Assembly (NCBI RefSeq): GCF_048544455.1
Contig: NC_133532.1
Span: 19,470,948 to 19,534,947, forward strand
Direction: 5' to 3'
DNA length: 64,000 nucleotides
Origin: Silene latifolia
Lineage: Eukaryota > Streptophyta > Magnoliopsida > Caryophyllales > Caryophyllaceae
The notes beneath the pieces were generated by a model that was not told the origin of the DNA, did not search any database, and saw only the letters and a list, made by a program, of their open reading frames with translations. Shown here piece by piece: positions 1 through 10,757 of this stretch. Every line of letters starts with the position of its first letter. The first letter of the stretch is position 1. A program made the position numbers and the translations under genes.

Positions 1-63
1 CCTAGGTTAGTCTTAATAGGAGATTATAAATTTTATCTTTGGTACTCACAACGACGGGTATCA
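1..63 (+). repeat. 3' end of the 5' LTR of element 1
   Basis: Identical over 63 bp to 6930-6992 and ends in the usual CA just before the primer-binding site. The rest of this LTR lies to the left of the window. Confidence 0.9.
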
Positions 64-68
64 AATTT

Positions 69-87
69 TGGCGCCGTTTCTTGGGGA
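69..87 (+). other. Primer-binding site of element 1
   Basis: TGGCGCCGTTTCTTGGGGA starts 6 bp after the LTR end. It differs slightly from the TGGCGCCGTTGCCGGGGA form seen in element D at 35420. This type of PBS is normally assigned to tRNA-Asp in Athila elements (established knowledge). Confidence 0.8.
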
Positions 88-189
88 GGCAATAGTCCTA
101 ATTTTAGTTGTTTTTATTTTTAGTCTTTCTTAGTTTAAGGGACATCTGTTCCTTAAACTTTTCTTATATTCTTTTTGTAGTTTCTTCTT

Positions 190-3100
190 ATGCGCAGTCA
201 CGAGTGGAGAATTAGTACCGTTGAACCCGAGCTTGAAAGATCCTTGCGCGAGTTGAGGCGAACACAAAGAGTATTACCGACAGAGGAAGAGCTGAGTACT
301 CTGTCAAGCTACTACGAGAACGAACTGTTCAAAGATAATCCACCATCTTCGCTTTGTTTCCACTTCTTCACCCGAGACAGTTACTTCTCCGGAAATTCCA
401 GTCATGGCCGAGGAAGCAAGTATAGCTAGTTATTCCGAGCCGACAGTGACAATTTATACAAGGGGTTCGAATTACCAGGAGATGCCAGGAAATTCGAGCC
501 AAAGCCTGCCTACATTACTATGGTCGAGAGAAATCGGTTGGGGGAGCGCAAATGAAGATGCGGCTAGGCATATGGAGACCTTTATTGACTCTGCTCGCTC
601 CATTCCCCCACCACCGGTGGCGTGACCCAGGATCAAATCAAGGAGACCATGTTCATCTTCTCCCTTCGTGATGCTGCAAGGGAGTGGTATAGAGATTTGG
701 ACCGGACCGCTCAGGAGATCACTGATTGGAATACATTGGCATTGGCGTTCTACAAGAAGTACTTTTCTGCTTCAAGGACGATCGCTATTAGAGCTCAAAT
801 CACGGGCTTTAAACAAGGGCCAGATGAGAATTTCTACGAGGCATGGGTCCGATTCAAGAAGTTGGTGCGAACCATACCGCACCATGGGTTCGAAAAGTGG
901 AGCTTGTGCAACCATTTCTACAATGGGTTGTACGACGATCAGAGGGCCATTTTGGATGCTGCAGCCAATGGAAGATTCGCTGAAAATTTGGGAGCAACCA
1001 AGGGGTGGAAGATCATTGACGATCTAGCTACCCACAAGGTCGAGTATGGGAATTCGAGAGGGAACCAGAGGAGAGCTGCTGAATCCTCCTCTGTTGCTGC
1101 ACTTGAGGCTCTCACTGCGAGATTTGACAAGTATGAGCTAGGAGGAGCCTCTAAAGGTGGGATGTACCAAGTCAATGCTGTGTCAGACGGTCCTTTCGTC
1201 TGTGAAAGGTGTGGAGGTGAGGGCCATGTCTCGAAAAACTGCCCTAGTCCCTTCGAATCATGTGCTGCCTTTCAACACTATAGGTAGACCAACACCTACT
1301 ATGAGCCGAACACCCATCCGAACTTGAGTTGGAGGAGCCAAAATGTCCTTAACCCAACTCAAGCTCCACCGCAGCAACAACCTTATATACCACCTCATCA
1401 AAAGCAACAGCAATATCAAAAGCCCCCTTATGTGCCGCAGCAGTAACAACCACAGAATTCTGAATTCTCCGAGCTGAAGAACTTGTTGCTAAAGGAGTCC
1501 CAAGCAAGAGAGGCCGGGATGAAGTTACTAGAGAGCCAAATAGCTCAATTGGCTAGCAAAAATAACACCCGAGCTCCCGGACACTTACCTACTCAACCGG
1601 AACAAAAGGAGACCCTAAATGCCATCACTTTGAGGAGTGGGTCCACCCTTGATGGTCCTACCATGGTCGAGGACGCTGTTGAAAAAGATGAGCCGGAAAC
1701 AAGTCAAGAGAAAGCTTCAACGAACAAATCAAAGAAAAAGACGTCTGCCAGGTATTTCAGTCGATCGACTGATATACCTAGTCGATCGACTGAAGCACGG
1801 GTTACAGGAGCTGGAATCACATCTCTCGATCGATCGAGGAGAGTGGTCGATCGATCGAGATCGGCTGGCGATCTTGAAGAATTTCGTCCTTTGATGCCAA
1901 ATAATCTACGAGACCACTTGTTTCGGGGAACCACCGTCCCGAAAATTTTGGGGGCAGACCCGAGTGCTGATGGGTCAGTCCCGGCCCCGAAGTTCGACCC
2001 GATGACGGTTAACGGTTCTCATTTGAGACGGTCTGAGGAGGGGTCTAGCTTCAACAAAGAGAAGGTGACGGACTTTCAGCCTAAGTCCAAGGATGCCGGT
2101 GCGCGTGAATTGGAGGAGAGGGCTAAGGTACTCCTTACAGCCCCATATCCGGAGAGGCTCGTGCCGACCAAGGAACGGGTATCTTTCAGTAAGTTTGAGA
2201 AAGTAATCCGTAGTCTGAATGTACAAGTCCCCTTCCTTGAGTTAGTTAACCAAGTGTCCGCTTATACTAAATTTATGAAACAACTGTTGTCCAAAAAGCG
2301 GTCACTTGAAACAGTGCACACTGTCGCACTCACCAAGGAGTCTTGCTCCTATCTGTCTCACACTGCGCCCCATAAGTTAGAGGATCCGGGTAGCTTTTCT
2401 GTTCCTTGCAAAATAGGTACCTTCTCAATTGAGAAGGCATTGTGTGACCTAGGGGCTAGTATAAGTGTCATGCCCTTGAGTTTAGCTAGGAAACTCAAGT
2501 TGACCCGGTTTGCTATCACAGACATGACAGTTCAGATGGCTGACCGATCTGCGGTCGAGCCTATAGGAGTCCTAGAGGACATACCCGTCCAAATAGGGAA
2601 GTTTTTCTTCCCTGTTGACTTTGTTGTCCTTGACATGCCCGAGGATGCCCATATACCGATCATCTTAGGAAGGCCGTTTCTGCACACTGCTGGTGCAGTT
2701 ATTGACGTAGGCTCTGGAACTTTGACCTTCAAAGTTGGGAAACATTCTATCATTTTTGCCCAACCTGCTAAAAGAAGGATCCCATGTGGCCTGTTACTTG
2801 TTTCTGAAAAGAAATCGTACTTTATGCTTCCTGAATTGCCTATCCCTATCACTACTGCTGTGTTAACCCCTCCGCCCCAGATTGGGAGCACGAAGGAGGA
2901 TGAATCTGTTGTTTTAGATAATGCAGGAGTTGGTTCGGGGAAGGAAGTGCTACAAGTTGTGCCAGCTGTAAAGAAGCCTATCATTCAAAGAGGAGGCCTT
3001 GGATGCCTAAGCTATGGAACTGATGAGGAAGTGGATGATGGTCCAGCCAAGGTGAGACGGTCTGACTTGGATTCCGTTGAACCCAAAGAAATCCTTGATT

Positions 3101-3249
3101 GGGGGGATGACGAAGTTGATCCATTGAGCTCTCCGACTGTTGAAGCTAAGAAGGGTGCAACTGATAAGATGAGCACCATTGAGGCTACCTCTAGTAGCCA
3201 GAAGCCGACGAAGTGGGCCATACCGTGGTCCTTCTTGATCAACTATTAG
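190..3249 (+). pseudogene. gag-protease polyprotein of element 1, broken
   Basis: One coding frame runs from 190 to 3249, with a shifted stretch around 415-620 (two compensating frameshifts, the second in a C-rich run near 605-620) and in-frame stops TAG 1285-1287 and TAA 1444-1446. The order is: the retrotransposon gag domain (about 620-1060), a CCHC knuckle CERCGGEGHVSKNC near 1200-1245, a Gln/Pro-rich linker, an Arg-Ser-rich linker encoded by palindromes (1758-1858), and a retropepsin-like domain with CDLGAS near 2446 and the second motif IILGRPFL near 2665. The frame ends with TSSSQKP close to the stop, a tail shared with element D. No polymerase domain follows. Gag would form the particle and the protease would mature it. 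Both inferred roles come from family knowledge. Confidence 0.85.
1758..1858. repeat. Palindrome array 1 of element 1, within gag
   Basis: Four palindromes in two pairs. CAGTCGATCGACTG at 1758-1771 and AGTCGATCGACT at 1780-1791 have centres 21 bp apart. CTCGATCGATCGAG at 1825-1838 and TCGATCGATCGA at 1847-1858 also have centres 21 bp apart. They are translated in frame as an Arg-Ser-rich stretch (SRST, SRST, LDRSR, VDRSR) between the zinc knuckle and the protease. Confidence 0.95.
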
Positions 3250-3490
3250 TTGATCGATTTCGTTATAAACTTCTCTTTATTTGCTTTGATAAGACAATTT
3301 TATTGCTTTTTGTGTGCGCGAAAACTTCGCTTTTATTTTATTTGCTTAGGATTTTTTTTAAGTACTTTAGACTTCGTTCTGGGTTTGCGCAATTTTTGGG
3401 CGCGTTTTATTGTGTACTTGCAGGTATTTAGAGCTTGTTAGCTCAATTCATTGAGCAAATACGAAGAAATAAGGAGTACAGCAGTACCTT

Positions 3491-3593
3491 CAGTCGATCG
3501 ACTGGCCATCATGGTCGATCGACTGAGTTGCACTTTCCAGGAGCTCACATCTGTTCATCTAGTCGATCGACTGCCTCTATAGGTCGATCGACC
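3491..3593. repeat. Palindrome array 2 of element 1, 3' noncoding
   Basis: Two pairs of TCGATCGA-core palindromes with centres at 3497.5/3518.5 and 3566.5/3587.5, both exactly 21 bp apart. They follow a TTGCAG trinucleotide-rich junction (about 3417) by some 70 bp, as in element D. Confidence 0.95.
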
Positions 3594-4743
3594 ACTTCTG
3601 CTGCTGTACCTGTTCACGACCTCTCCCCTGCTGTGTTTGGTCGATATGCGGACCTAAGGGAGTTTTCTACTCCACTTTATTTTCCGTCATATTACTTCTT
3701 TCTTCAAGTTCTTTTATTTGTGCACAATTTTACCGCCTCAAAATTGTTTTCTCAGTCTTATGCGTGGTATTTTCTGTCTTTCAGGCACTCTTATTGGTAG
3801 CATGCTAGCTACTGAAACCTCCTAGCTCATATTTGGTTTGGGGAGGTTTCCTCTGCTGCGCTTAAAGTCTTGTGAGTTCCATATCTTTCCTTTGTGTCTC
3901 ATTTATTTATTTTCTCGCCAATTCCCATTTCTCTTTTCTTCACTACATGATTTTGCACAATGGGGACATTGTGCGATTTGGTTTGGGGAAGGGTTTTGCG
4001 TCGCATATTTGCTTGCATTCACGTTTATTTTTTTGTTTTGCATTATTGTTGTTTATTTCTTCATATACACCAAAAATTCAAAAAAATTGAAAAATTTCAA
4101 AAATTCCCATAAAATGCACGTTTATTTTAGCATATAGGTTGAGTCGGAACGGTAGTATTTCTATGATGATTTTGCATTTGCACCTGTTTTGCCTGAGCCT
4201 TGCTAGATCAACATGTTATTAGTAGAATCGTAAATGCATACCTACGAGTTTTCGTTAATTTATTTGCTGAACTTGAGACTTGACTTAGAATATTGGCAAA
4301 CTACTTATACTTTCTGAGGTTTAGAGCATATAACTGGTGACATTCATGACCGGTTTATTTAGGAATGTGAGTAGTACTCCTTATGAGACATGTTTCCTTA
4401 ATTTGCATGAATATGAATTTGATCTACTTAATACCTGTATGCATTCGGTCTGTGGTTGGTTGACACATGTGGTAGAGGTTTCCTTTTCTCATTTTACCCA
4501 TAAGCTTCACACTGCCAAAAATACCCTTTTTGTCCCATTACTACATCCTACATTTAGCTGTCCCTTGTCAAGCTAGTAGTCTGTGTTTTCGGGATTGTTA
4601 CTCATTTTTGGTGGCATATGCTCTGTTAAGATGATGATTGGGAAATGAAAAAAGGAAAGAAAGAAACAAAAAGAAAAAAAAATGAATGAAAAAATGATTC
4701 GGAAAAGAAATGAAAAAAAAAGAGGTTCTGTACTGTTCAAATG

Positions 4744-4776
4744 GGTCGATCGACTGCCGAATATGGTCGATCGACT
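4744..4776. repeat. Palindrome pair 3 of element 1
   Basis: GTCGATCGAC occurs twice with centres at 4749.5 and 4770.5, again 21 bp apart, next to a purine-rich stretch (4640-4735). Confidence 0.95.
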
Positions 4777-5454
4777 GAGGTTCGAAGAGAAAAGAGATCA
4801 ATTCGCATAATTTAATCCTTATCTTTTGGCGATTTTTGCTCCCATGTTTCATCTATATCCTATGGGGAGTTTATTGATTTGATAGTTTGGAGATTGTGAG
4901 TTTTGTGCTTGCTATAGCACCGTTTCGCTTGTTTATGAGCAAGAAGCTGGATGTTGCCACTTGGTTCCGTTTTGGTACTAGCTTGATCACATGTGCCTCC
5001 ACTTTACCATAAAATGTTTTGCCTCTTCTTACCCATACCTCACATATCCCATATATACCTCGGCATGTGTCATTGGTCATCTGTTCGGTTGGAATGCATA
5101 TGTACGGTCGTAGAGGTCATTTTCATATTTTATTGCTGGCATGTTTTCATAGGTCGTAGTTAGGTGAGAGTCACTACAAAACTACTTCTTTCTATCTTAT
5201 ACATTATTCACCTGTGCTTATTTGAGTGATTTGAGCGACCCGTGAGAGTCCAATTTGATAAGTCTCTACAGTTGACAGTTCAGCATAATCTTTAACGACT
5301 TTGTAATTCGTTTGCATGATTCGCATTACTAATTGATTGTTGGTTGTGCATTAAAATCGGTTTAGGCTTAACAGTCTGCATTTCGCTCTGAGATTGGACT
5401 CGTTCCATTAGGTCGTTAGATCGAGTCTAGTTCTTGCTTGGGGACAAGCAAGGG

Positions 5455-5469
5455 TTTGGTTTGGGGAAG
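5455..5469 (+). other. Polypurine tract of element 1
   Basis: TTTGGTTTGGGGAAG lies immediately before the 3' LTR (TGATGCGTG at 5472), the expected position for the plus-strand primer. Confidence 0.75.
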
Positions 5470-5753
5470 TTTGATGCGTGTCATTTATATGATGTTTCAC
5501 ATCCCTTTTTACACGCATTTCAGAGCTCATTCATGTAGTTTATGCTGCATTTCTCCCCATTTCCGTCTACTTCCGTATTTTGTACATTATTGCAGAAATG
5601 TGAAGAATTCAACGGGAAATCAAGCCAAATCCATCCCCGAGTAATCTGCATTGCAAATGACGTAAAGGAATCACTTAAGGAACGAGCTTGGTGCGCAATC
5701 CAAGGCCCAAAAGACAAGTCCACGTGTTTTAAGAAGTCAAGTAGCAGCTCATC

Positions 5754-5858
5754 CGGTCGATCGACCATCACCTTCAGTCGATCAACCAATGCTCGGGTTC
5801 CAGAAGCTACTGTTTGCTGAGGAGCAGTCGATCGACCAGCCTTGTCGGTCGATCGACC
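5754..5858. repeat. U3 palindrome pairs of the element 1 LTR
   Basis: Centres at 5760.5/5781.5 and 5831.5/5852.5, each pair 21 bp apart. The second member of the first pair is degenerate (GTCGATCAAC) but keeps its position. The array ends about 90 bp before the TATA box. Confidence 0.95.
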
Positions 5859-5948
5859 AGATCCCTATTCCAGACGTAAATTAAAAGACCGTGAATCTTG
5901 AAGCCCGTGAAGTTTAGGTTTAGGAAATAAGGTGTTATGTTGATTGCT

Positions 5949-5955
5949 ATATAAC
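5949..5955 (+). promoter_or_regulatory. Putative TATA box of the element 1 LTR
   Basis: TATATAA lies 477 bp into the LTR and downstream of the U3 palindromes. A plausible core promoter by position only. Confidence 0.5.
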
Positions 5956-6366
5956 GTAACATAAACATTCAGTTTAGATATCAGTTTTCTATCCAAGTTT
6001 CTATCACAAATACATACAATAACTTTCAGTTTTAGTTTATTCAAGCAATTAGGGTTTGGAACATCGGTTAGCATTGGAATTCTGTTCTTGTTCTTAATCT
6101 TTCCTCTGAAATCTCGGTATTCCTTCTGCTGTAATTTTAGTTTATTGTTTTACTTTCGTTATTAGTATAGATTTGCTAGTTAGTATCCCGAAAGCCAATT
6201 ATCGTATTATCATTGTTAGTTATTTACTTTAAGCATGAATTCAGTAATCGTTATTAGTTTTATTGTTGTTTTTACCTTTAGCATGAGTAGCTAATTCTTT
6301 AGTGCTAGGATGTAGGTAATTTATGGCATAGGCGGCATTAGATTAGAAAGGACTGTCTCGCGTGTT

Positions 6367-6400
6367 AGTCGATCGACTGACATTGCCAGTCGATCGACTG
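6367..6400. repeat. Palindrome pair in the 3' half of the element 1 LTR
   Basis: AGTCGATCGACT and CAGTCGATCGACTG with centres at 6372.5 and 6393.5, 21 bp apart. This pair is downstream of the TATA box, so it would be inside the transcript. Confidence 0.95.
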
Positions 6401-6993
6401 ACCTCGTAGGGTTTTATATTCGTTTTAATTGTTTTAATCTTGTGTTTAACGAATCGAATGCATGCGACCAGTTAGATACCTATTTCGTGACTGACCCATT
6501 AGATCGAAAGGTAGGGGAGGTTATTAGACCATCAATTAAATCGACTAGACTGTGCTAAGATCGAAAGATAGGTATAGTTTAGACCGTTAGTCATTTTTCA
6601 GGACGAAAGTTAGTATTAGTGATATTAGGGACCTATAGCGAGATCGAAAGATGCTATTTGTTAAGAGTGGACCGAGAGGACCTCTTTATCTCCCGCCTTA
6701 CCTGTGTTTGATTCAGACCGATTTAGTTTGCTGCCGCCGAAGCTATAATGAACCGACCATCCTAGTACCCTTCTTTTATCTGTTTAAATCGTTTATTTAG
6801 TTTATTGTCTTTATCCACTTTTAACTGTAGACCAATTCAAACCAACCCCCACATTTGTTACCTTAGACTAAATATAGAGCAACTAGAATTTACAACTGCC
6901 TCCTTGTGATTCGACCCTGTTACCGCTAGCCTAGGTTAGTCTTAATAGGAGATTATAAATTTTATCTTTGGTACTCACAACGACGGGTATCAG

Positions 6994-7578
6994 GTACACT
7001 TAGCACCCCAAGCGCATAAGAATGTTGACCTCCATCTAGCTCCTTCTCTTAAAAATGTGGAAAAGATAGCTGAATTGGACTGGTGTGACTACATTTTGAG
7101 TGAACTTGGTGAAGCAGTCACCAAGTGGAGGTCTAGAGATTTAAAGAATGTTGGGGGTTGCATTTTGTTTCTTCAGCTGGTTTATTTCGACCAGTTGACA
7201 TGGCAGTCGAAACCAGCACCATTCGAACTGCCATTACTACAACATTGGACTACAAAAGATTTGAAAACTCGGGTAGAGCAAGAGATAAAAGCATCTTTAG
7301 TAATGAAAGGAAAGTACGAAATTGGTGAGTGGGACTCCTTAACGTATCCCATTAGAAGGAAACACGATGAACAAGCAAAGAAAGTCGAACAAGAAGCTAC
7401 GAGTAAAACGATGGTTCAGATTCAGTCAATTAAATTTGGCGATGAAAGAATTCTAGCATATAAAGTTCCTGCTGATCTACTTACTGACGAGGAAATTCGC
7501 CAGAAAGCAAAAAATGGAAGTACATTTTTCAATTTGTCTCCAGATATGTCAGATTTGTACCTTTTTTTAAATATGTAA
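6994..7578 (+). pseudogene. 3' part of a transposon-associated gene, interrupted by element 1
   Basis: The frame is open from the first base after the element 1 LTR to the stop at 7576-7578, with no start of its own, so element 1 appears to have landed inside this gene and the 5' part must lie left of the window. About 194 codons remain. The segment GGCILFLQLVYFDQLTW resembles a conserved stretch in plant proteins that accompany FAR1/MULE and Ulp1-type transposons, but I cannot name the family with confidence. The FAR1-type transposase on the opposite strand at 8.8-10.8 kb supports a MULE context. Confidence 0.5.
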
Positions 7579-8763
7579 CTTTTTATTAAAGGACAAGTAC
7601 AATTTTTTATTCGTTAGTTTCTATGACATGCATCTAGTAATGTTGTACCTATTGGTATTGTCAAAGAACCCCAGTTATATAATTTATATACCTGGTAAGT
7701 ATTGTCATACCTGTTTCGTGTACCCAAATTATTGAGATTTGTACCCCTTATAATTTGTGGTTCAAATCCGTAGGAGTGTGAGGTAGACGCTATGTTGATA
7801 AAGAGGGATCAAGAAATACACTCAAGACTAACGATTGAGAGGGTGGCTCGAATGAGGACAAATTCCCAAAGTTATGCGAGATGGAGAAGGGTGCAACAGA
7901 TGTTGAAGATGCTAGGGGTGTTGAAAATGGTGAAGGCGAAGTCACTTTTACACAATTGGTGGGTAACGAAGAAGTAATGCGTTCCTGTGATGAGTTAGTT
8001 CAGCGTGTTTTGGATGCGACTAATACAGCAAGAGAAATGCCGTCATTTGACCTCGGTATCAATGATGTTGGTTTTAATAGATTCCGAAATATTAGTCCAC
8101 CAAAGAAAAACAAGGGACTAATTAGAGTGAAAGTAGCAAAGAAGCATGGAGCCAACAAGAAGAAGTGACTTTAACTTATTTATGTATTATTGAACACCTT
8201 TTAAGATATTTTTTTGTTGGTTATGTAGTTGGATTATTTTGTTTTAGTTTATTGCGCACTTTATTAGTCATCATATTGGAATGGTTATGCAAGTTAAGTT
8301 TATCTATTATAGCTGTTTGGGTACCTATTGTGATTGGTTCTCGTACGTTTGAAATTTTGGAAGCGTATCCATTGGTGGTATATTGATTTAACTTTAATTT
8401 AATTTTGGTACTCCCATTAACAAAAAAATGTATTATAATAGATCTGATTTAGTACCTTATTTATGAAAGACGTTCATACTTTTCTAAGTTTAATGTAATT
8501 ATAGTACTAGCATTACTAAAGAATGTATCAGAATAGATCCGGGTTAGTACCTCATATTATTTGAAACCATACTTAATTAAAGTGAACTACGTACCACCGT
8601 TTGTATGTTTTGTATCGTTACCAAAAGTATCAAAGTAAACTCTTGAATTATAGTATTAATGCTGTATTGGATATCAAATTAAAATTGCAATTAAGTTGTT
8701 TCAAACAAAATAGAACATTGGGGTAAAAAATATTCCAAGGTAGTCTATGGAACTCAAACAAAT
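7579..8763. other. Region between the interrupted gene and the FAR1-type pseudogene
   Basis: AT-rich, with two overlapping short frames (7792-7977 and 7881-8168, plus strand). The second encodes a basic C-terminus, PPKKNKG...KKHGANKKK, that may be a further exon of the upstream gene. Nothing else is recognisable. Confidence 0.35.
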
Positions 8764-10757
8764 CTAAACTAAGCGTGTTGGCGGAGTATATGGTACTAAA
8801 CAATTAGCTGAAGTTGAACGAACTCTCCTTCCATTCGTTTTCTTACTTTTAGAAGGACGCTTCAACCTAGCACTTCGGCATTTTGTCTTCGATTGTAAGG
8901 GGTCTAGTACTCTTTGAGGCGCATTATGGCTGTCATTGTTGGTGTTATCGATAGTAGAAGTCTGTTCAATAATTTTACGTACTTCAGCGCACACACTTGT
9001 GTAAACTTGGTCTAAGAATGTCCTTGCTTCATTTAAACCTTGACTTTGTAGTATGAGGGTATGAAAGTTGCAGAGAATATCACGACGCCAGGACAGACGT
9101 TCTACTGATGGCATAATACTAACCGACTGTTCTCTCATCCATTCCCACACCTATGACGTAAAAAAGTGACATATAAGTACAATGATAGAAATAGATGGTA
9201 ATGGTTTAACAACAATAGGTACGATAACTGAAAATTTGTGAAATATATGTAAATGTGTAAAGTTTATAAAGATTAGTAAACAAGAAACAATACCTCTGAT
9301 TTTGCATATCGTGACCACCGTTTCTTGATATATCTTTCAAGAATATCAGAGACTGAACTCAAATGGAATACACAAAGGGAGTGATAGCACAAGATTCCAA
9401 CTTCATCAAACTTTCGGCATGGGCATGAGATGAGAGTACTAGCAAAATCAAAGGTTACGACATGAAAACTGTCAGGATCATCCAATAGGAAAACCTTATA
9501 TACCTTTGTTGTATCTTCGTTGTCTACAACAATAGCATTTGTAACTAATGAGTATATAAATTCTTCCTCAAAACGTTTAAACAAGTTGATAGTATAAACG
9601 CTTGAAGCACTCCTAATAAGTCCCACTGTTGACATATTTGATGAAGGTGTTGATCTACCGCATTGAAATTCATTTTCTCTTCCTCACTCCTCCACCTCTT
9701 TATAATGTCATTATATATACCAAAGAAATCGGTGAGTGAAGTGGTTTTATTAGATTGAAAGACGATAGCATGATTTGTGCTTTCACTTCTTTGAGATGAA
9801 AGGATGCCAGCAGAGAAAAAATCCTTACTGTAAGCAGTAGACCACTTCTCCCGAAGTTCATATAACCGTTCGAACCATTCATGATTCTCTAGCCCATATT
9901 CATATATCATCTTACTCCAAATCGCTTCAAACTCATCTGAATTAAAGCACCCTTTAAGACATTTGTTGAAAACATGTTGGAATGATGCGTCTTGTTTAAG
10001 GCATCCAAAATGAGAAATGGCGTTCTGTTGTATGTGCCATTGACAAGTCGGTGTCGTGACATGGGGAAAACCTAGAATGATAGAAAATTGTGACAATTTG
10101 ATTAAACAATATAAGATTCTCTGAGTACCATAGAAAATATGTTTTTTAGTGGTGAAAATAAGCTAATACCAGTTAATGAAAATATGGTTTGATTAAACAA
10201 TACTAGATATCTATTTCGTACCTGTCATAAAAATTGTTGTAGCCTCTTATAGCAGATTCGTACTAAACGACAATACAATTGCAAGTGTAATTATATGGAG
10301 TATATATAATGCTACTTTTATATAGAATTATGGTGTGTTTATGATACGTACAATAGTACTTGGTCAATAATGGTCATTGTTAACATTTAAGCATCAAGAT
10401 AACAAAAAGAAAATTTGCAACTAGATAAAGCAAATTCTTGTGTTTCTGACAAACCTCTTCTATAGCATTTGACATAGCTTTGTCTTAATCGGTAAAGATA
10501 GACGAAGGGAAGACATCATCGCCCATTGATTCATTGAAAGTGTTGAACAACCATTCGAAGGACTCCCGCTTTTCGTCGGAAAGGAACGCACAATCGAACA
10601 TGACATTTGACCAGTGATTATTTACACCCACAAAGGCACCGCATATGAGGTTGTATCGATCTGTGCGATATGTGGTATCGAAAATTACAACATCATGATA
10701 AATTATGTAGTCCTTTGTAGATACCCAATATCTATTGAGTCTCCAACAAACACCCGA
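8764..10757 (-). pseudogene. FAR1/FHY3-type MULE transposase, broken and 5'-truncated
   Basis: Reading leftwards: a MULE transposase core with FDTTYRTDRYNL (about 10665-10700) and SSIFTD followed by stop TAA 10485-10487 at the position of the usual TDQD motif. An intron (about 10072-10454, GT-AG) follows, then FPHVTTPTCQWHIQQNA and the C-terminal part of the transposase fold. Next is a SWIM zinc finger SCPCRKFDEVGILCYH near 9390-9450, a second intron 9151-9293 (donor after KSE, acceptor before VWEWM) and a basic C-terminus rich in KSKKTNGRR. A frameshift lies near 9675. The N-terminal DNA-binding domain is lost where the Ogre-like LTR begins. Such proteins are either transposases or domesticated regulators; the breaks make this copy inactive. 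Confidence 0.8.

Larger units (their letters stand above)
3250..5471 (+). other. Long noncoding 3' region of element 1
   Basis: About 2.2 kb between the gag-protease stop and the 3' LTR. The open frames here are short and show no recognisable domain. It contains palindrome pairs at 3491-3593 and 4744-4776, pyrimidine-rich stretches, and three near-identical polypurine tracts reading TTTGGTTTGGGGA(A/G)G at 3832-3846, 3977-3991 and 5455-5469. In autonomous Athila relatives polymerase and an env-like frame occupy the equivalent space. Confidence 0.7.
1..6992 (+). mobile_element. Element 1: Athila-like Ty3/gypsy retrotransposon, gag-protease only, left end outside window
   Basis: The first 63 bases are repeated exactly at 6930-6992, so the window opens inside the last 63 bp of the 5' LTR and the 3' LTR ends at 6992. 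Between them come a primer-binding site (69-87), a broken gag-protease frame (190-3249), about 2.2 kb without coding sequence and a polypurine tract before the 3' LTR at 5472. No reverse transcriptase, RNase H or integrase is present, so the element must have relied on enzymes supplied in trans. Gag and the D-L-G-A protease type, the PBS and the TTTGGTTTGGGGAAG tract are typical of the Athila lineage. The target duplication cannot be checked because the left flank is missing; the right flank starts GGTAC. Confidence 0.85.
5472..6992 (+). repeat. 3' LTR of element 1 (1521 bp)
   Basis: Starts TGATGCG and ends GGGTATCA; its last 63 bp match the fragment at 1-63. It contains two palindrome pairs (5754-5858) upstream of a TATA box (5949-5955) and one pair downstream of it (6367-6400). 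Confidence 0.85.

Noticed and set aside
3250..5471. An env-like gene in the 3' region of element 1
   Set aside because: Athila elements can have one, but only short frames without signal peptide plus transmembrane layout are present here.
1758..6400. The palindrome pairs as a CRISPR-like array
   Set aside because: Repeats are 10-14 bp, spacers are not uniform spacer-like units, no cas genes exist, and the DNA is plant nuclear.
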